DNA of 16,613 nt. Source: Methanobacterium sp. UBA410 (GTDB lineage: Archaea > Methanobacteriota > Methanobacteria > Methanobacteriales > Methanobacteriaceae). Position numbers and translations under genes: made by a program. Shown one piece after another: positions 13,892 to 16,613 of this stretch. How positions within the stretch are numbered: position 1 is the first letter of the stretch; every line of letters begins with the position of its first letter. The notes beneath the pieces are model-generated. The model was not told the origin of the DNA, made no database searches, and saw only the letters and a program-made list of their open reading frames with translations. The stretch is from contig DAHH01000010.1 of assembly GCA_002498385.1 (NCBI GenBank), positions 15,066 to 31,678 of the forward strand. The letters are read 5' to 3'.

Positions 13892-15196
13892 TCATCCCAT
13901 AATATCTTTTATATCCTTTTCCGGATCACCGATTGGTTTTAAATCGTAGTTTTCCACCAGAACCTTGAGAATGTCATCGTTCACCCATCCGGGTATTATT
14001 GGGCCGAGGTAGATTCCCTTAATGCCCAGAGCGAGGAGGCTCCAGAGTATTGCCACTGCTTTTTGTTCCATCCAGCTTAAAACAAACGTAAGTGGCAGTT
14101 CATTTAGCTCCAATCCGAAAAGTTTTGAGAGGGCTGCTGCAATGTCTATCCCTACAATTGCATCGTTGCACTGGCCCAGATCTATGAGTCTTGGAACTCC
14201 CTCGATGTCTCCAAGTTCGAGATCGTTGAACCTGTACTTTCCGCATGCAAGCGTTAAAACAACTGTATCTTCGGGCAGTTTCTGCACAAATTCTCTGTAG
14301 TATTTGGCCTGGGGTTTTGGTGAGTCGCATCCCCCAACCAGGAAGAAACGTCTTATTTTACCAGATTCAACAAGTTCTTTTATTTTATCTGCAAGTGACA
14401 GAACTGTTGATGCTCCAAATCCTGTTGTAAGAACTGTTTCTCTTGGTTCATCTTCAAGCTCGGGTAGAGACTTGGCCTTTTCAATTACTGGTGTGAAGTC
14501 GTAGTCTTCTATGTGCTGAACTCCTGGAAGCTGTGCAACTCCTGATGTGAATATTCTGTCTTTGTAGTCCTCATTGGGAGTGAGTACGCAGTTTGAAGTT
14601 CCAAGTATTGCAACGGGATATTTTTTGAAAGTTACCCTCTGATCGAACCATGGTCCGCCAAGTTGTCCAACAAGGTGGTCGTATTTTTTGAGTTCCGGAT
14701 ATCCGTGGGCTGGGAGAAGTTCAGAGTGGGTGTAAACATTTATTCCAGTTCCTTCCGTTTGTTTTAGGAGTTCTTCAAGTGCCTTTAAGCTGTGGCCTGT
14801 TGCAACGATCCCTGGACCCTTAACTGATCCCACGGGGACTTGCGTTGGTGTTGGTTCACCGTACTTCTCGATGTGGGCCTTCTTTAAAAGCTGCATGGCT
14901 TTAATGTTCATCTGGCCTGCTTCCAGTGCCAGTTTCACAAATTCCTCTGCATTGAAGTTTACGTTGGTGAGGGTTGAATAGAATCCTCTTTCAAGGAAGG
15001 CATCTACCTCAGGGTCTGTGTATCCAAGTTCCCTTGCATGGTAAAGGTAGGCAGATATTCCCTTAATTGCAAAAAGCAGATTATCCTGAAGCCTTGCAAC
15101 TGTGGGCTGTTTACCGCATACACCTATTGTATCACAGCCAGTTTCTCCTGCGGTTTGGGAGCACTGGTAACAGAACATGTTCAATTTTTCCTGCAT
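13892..15196 (-). CDS. hcp: Hybrid cluster protein (Hcp, short archaeal/anaerobe class)
   Basis: A 434-residue Hcp (hydroxylamine reductase / NO-stress protein). The N-terminal cubane ligands are Cys9, Cys12, Cys21 and Cys27 (CX2C-X8-CX5C). All hybrid-cluster ligands are visible: His135 (GHS), Glu159 (HSELLPAHG), Cys203 (TSNCV), Cys290 (GGCDSPK), Cys318 (LACGKYRFN), Cys343 (LGQCND) and Glu377 with Lys379 (MEQKA). It is about 100 residues shorter than facultative-bacterium Hcp because it lacks the second helical domain, as in the class from thermophiles and methanogens. The start at ATG 15194-15196 has GGAGGA 6 nt upstream; an earlier in-frame start would lie across that site. It is divergent from msvR, with TTCG...CGAA operators between, so redox control by MsvR is likely. 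Confidence 0.96.
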   Translation of the reverse strand: MQEKLNMFCYQCSQTAGETGCDTIGVCGKQPTVARLQDNLLFAIKGISAYLYHARELGYTDPEVDAFLERGFYSTLTNVNFNAEEFVKLALEAGQMNIKAMQLLKKAHIEKYGEPTPTQVPVGSVKGPGIVATGHSLKALEELLKQTEGTGINVYTHSELLPAHGYPELKKYDHLVGQLGGPWFDQRVTFKKYPVAILGTSNCVLTPNEDYKDRIFTSGVAQLPGVQHIEDYDFTPVIEKAKSLPELEDEPRETVLTTGFGASTVLSLADKIKELVESGKIRRFFLVGGCDSPKPQAKYYREFVQKLPEDTVVLTLACGKYRFNDLELGDIEGVPRLIDLGQCNDAIVGIDIAAALSKLFGLELNELPLTFVLSWMEQKAVAILWSLLALGIKGIYLGPIIPGWVNDDILKVLVENYDLKPIGDPEKDIKDIMG

Positions 15197-15248
15197 GTTT
15201 ATTCCTCCATACACTTTTTCTACAGTTCTTCAAATTCGTTTTTAATTG

Positions 15249-15282
15249 TTCGTTGAATAACGAATGTTTTATATTGAGCGAA
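15249..15282. promoter_or_regulatory. Operator pair 1 (hcp-proximal), putative MsvR boxes
   Basis: Box 1, TTCGTTGAATAACGAA (15249-15264), is a perfect 6-4-6 inverted repeat. After TG comes box 2 (15267-15282), which keeps the right arm GCGAA but whose left arm is TTTTATATT. On the minus strand that reads AATATAAAA, a TATA-like box placed to give hcp a leader of about 50 nt. A regulator bound here would cover the hcp TATA box and start-site region. A further half-site TTCGTT lies at 15235-15240. Confidence 0.7.
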
Positions 15283-15288
15283 CAGTCC

Positions 15289-15298
15289 TATTTATAAT
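15289..15298 (-). promoter_or_regulatory. Alternative TATA-like box between the operator pairs
   Basis: Reads ATTATAAATA on the minus strand. If used instead of the box inside operator pair 1, hcp transcription would begin near 15265-15270, inside pair 1, with a leader of about 70 nt. Confidence 0.35.
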
Positions 15299-15309
15299 TT
15301 GCGATTTTG

Positions 15310-15347
15310 TTCGATATATAACGAATGTTCAGTGTTATGCGAACATT
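15310..15347. promoter_or_regulatory. Operator pair 2 (msvR-proximal), putative MsvR boxes
   Basis: Box 3, TTCGATATATAACGAA (15310-15325), differs from a perfect 6-4-6 dyad at one arm position. After TG comes box 4, TTCAGTGTTATGCGAA (15328-15343), which sits in a wider perfect dyad AATGTTC-N10-GAACATT (15324-15347). The 16-2-16 layout is the same as in pair 1, and the two pairs are 61 bp apart. Confidence 0.7.
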
Positions 15348-15440
15348 ATTTATGGATGAATTACAAAATCTTATTAAACTTAAAAACCCAGGCTACCATG
15401 AAGATCCATGATATCCCTGATAAAAGATAAAAAGCGGGAT

Positions 15441-15472
15441 AATTAAAAGGATTTCTGGAATTAAAAGGATTT
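15441..15472. repeat. Direct repeat, 14 bp, period 18
   Basis: AATTAAAAGGATTT occurs at 15441-15454 and 15459-15472, separated by CTGG, upstream of msvR. Confidence 0.8.
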
Positions 15473-15530
15473 TAAAATAATAAAATATGAAACAATAAGC
15501 GAAAGGAAGCTACAAAACATTAAAGTAGAT

Positions 15531-15545
15531 ACATATTCCATATGT
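15531..15545 (+). promoter_or_regulatory. Perfect palindrome just upstream of msvR
   Basis: ACATAT-TCC-ATATGT is a 6-3-6 inverted repeat ending 28 nt before the msvR ATG. It may overlap the msvR promoter and could be an operator different from the TTCG boxes. No better TATA box is seen near the gene. Confidence 0.45.
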
Positions 15546-15573
15546 GGGATACAACTAAAAAAAAGGAACAATT

Positions 15574-16365
15574 ATGAATCGTATGAACCCAAAATATCCT
15601 TACCAAGACAATAAAATTGAATTATTTGCCACACCTGAAGATGTGTATGCAATTGACAATCCGGTGAGGTTAAAAATATTATCAGTGCTCAGGGAAGGAG
15701 AACTGAGTTTTGACAGGATAGTTGAACTTTCTGGTAAGGCTAAATCCACAGTATCAGTACATCTCAAACGTATGGCTGATGAAAGAATAATAGGCTCAAA
15801 ACAAGACCCCAAAGATGCACGCAAAAAGATATTTTTCTTAAAATCAGAATATTTAGGCAAGCTGTCCCGGGAAAAAATGCTTAAAGAGGACATGGAAAAA
15901 TATCTGAAAAGCTACATAGAAAGTGAAGACAATCCATTTGAATTCTTCAGGATGATGTTTCAGACCATAAGGGTTTCACTCTTACGCCAGGGAGTGAACA
16001 TTGACCCCATACTCTACGAAGCCGGAGAAAGGGTGGGTGAAGCAATTCATGAAAAGTTAGACCATGCCGATCTTACGGGATTCTTGAAAAATGTTGTTGA
16101 ATTCTGGAAAACGCATGAGCTGGGACGCGTTGAAGTTGGAAGTTTAAAACCCCTGACAATCAATGTTTATGACTGCTTTGAATGCCAGGGCCTGCCCTAC
16201 CTTGGAAGACCCGCATGTTCCTTCGATTCAGGAATACTTAAAACCATCTTTTCTGCCCATTTTCAGGATGAAAAGACTGTAGATGAGGTTAAATGTTATG
16301 CAATGGGTGATGATCACTGCTCCTTTGTAATTAAGGACTGCAAAAAAGGAAAAAGGGATAGATAA
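15574..16365 (+). CDS. msvR: MsvR-type redox-sensing transcription regulator (ArsR-like HTH plus V4R domain)
   Basis: A 263-residue regulator. Residues about 15-90 form an ArsR-like winged helix (DNPVRLKILSVLREGELSF, then the recognition region KAKSTVSVHLKRMADERII and a wing DARKKIFFL). The middle is helical. Residues about 195-256 are a V4R domain with a rich cysteine set: Cys201, Cys204, Cys215, Cys241, Cys249 and Cys256 (motifs CFEC, CSFDSGIL, CYAMGDDHC). This is the architecture of MsvR, a methanogen regulator that releases its targets on oxidation or changes binding through V4R cysteines. In Methanothermobacter msvR borders an F420H2-oxidase operon; here its divergent neighbour is hcp. 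AAGGA precedes the ATG by about 7 nt. TTCG/CGAA boxes and a palindrome lie upstream. Confidence 0.93.
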   Translation: MNRMNPKYPYQDNKIELFATPEDVYAIDNPVRLKILSVLREGELSFDRIVELSGKAKSTVSVHLKRMADERIIGSKQDPKDARKKIFFLKSEYLGKLSREKMLKEDMEKYLKSYIESEDNPFEFFRMMFQTIRVSLLRQGVNIDPILYEAGERVGEAIHEKLDHADLTGFLKNVVEFWKTHELGRVEVGSLKPLTINVYDCFECQGLPYLGRPACSFDSGILKTIFSAHFQDEKTVDEVKCYAMGDDHCSFVIKDCKKGKRDR

Positions 16366-16385
16366 ATTCAAAGAAAACTTATTAA

Positions 16386-16500
16386 GTTAATGAGTATCGC
16401 GTTAATGAGTCAAATGTTGGTAATGTTAACAGATTTATTAAATTTCATTAAAAAGTTGAATTACTAAGTTAAATTATAAAATTATTAAGTTAAATTATAA
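16386..16500. repeat. Short direct repeats after msvR
   Basis: GTTAATGAGT occurs at 16386-16395 and 16401-16410. TTACTAAGTTAAATTATAA (16461-16479) recurs with one change at 16482-16500, and shorter echoes continue to about 16520. The right end of the window (16366-16613) shows no gene. Confidence 0.75.
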
Positions 16501-16613
16501 TCTATTAAGGATTATAATCTAAATTAATGAGGTTAAAATTATAAAAACTATACTCATTAAGGATTTAAACAAGTTTTAATTTAATGAAACGTTACTTAAA
16601 AAGCTTAAAAAAA

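Overview
The window looks like the chromosome of a strictly anaerobic methanogen of the order Methanobacteriales, probably a Methanobacterium-like species. The evidence is a methyl-coenzyme M reductase activation ATPase (component A2, AtwA), a methanogen-type ArsR/V4R redox regulator (MsvR), a Methanobacteriales-type secreted TIM-barrel protein, very AT-rich spacers, TTTATATA-like promoter boxes, strong GGAGG ribosome sites and oligo-T tracts after genes.

Layout. Positions 1-1950 are gene-poor: the end of a zinc-ribbon/SHOCT protein, a small DUF4258-like gene, a decayed Mrr-type endonuclease tail and several short tandem duplications. Positions 2030-7609 form an oxygen-defence island: an ACT-domain protein and a PaaK-family adenylate-forming ligase (possibly coenzyme F390 synthetase), rubredoxin, Fe-type superoxide dismutase, peroxiredoxin, a gene broken by three frameshifts, ferritin, and a second rubredoxin that starts with GTG. 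Positions 8046-11509 hold a pyrimidine-dimer-glycosylase-like protein, a UspA protein, a flavin reductase and atwA, with the flavin reductase start directly abutting the atwA stop. Positions 11932-13425 carry a DUF4013 membrane protein and a secreted TIM-barrel protein whose only well-placed start codon is ATT. Positions 13892-16365 carry hcp (hybrid cluster protein) and msvR, transcribed divergently.

How the genes fit together. SOD turns superoxide into peroxide, peroxiredoxin reduces peroxide, rubredoxins are plausible electron carriers, and ferritin sequesters the iron that would drive Fenton chemistry. Hcp handles NO or hydroxylamine-type stress. AtwA, perhaps with the flavin reductase, would restore oxidised methyl-coenzyme M reductase afterwards. 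MsvR is the likely sensor. The hcp-msvR spacer holds two copies of a paired operator: each is a 16-bp TTCG...CGAA box, 2 bp, then a second 16-bp box. This is the most interesting regulatory structure in the window.

A second theme is structural. About a dozen spacers contain two or three direct copies of a 10-32 bp unit, two of them overlapping stop codons, and I saw none inside the conserved genes. No rRNA, tRNA, CRISPR array or intact mobile element was recognised.
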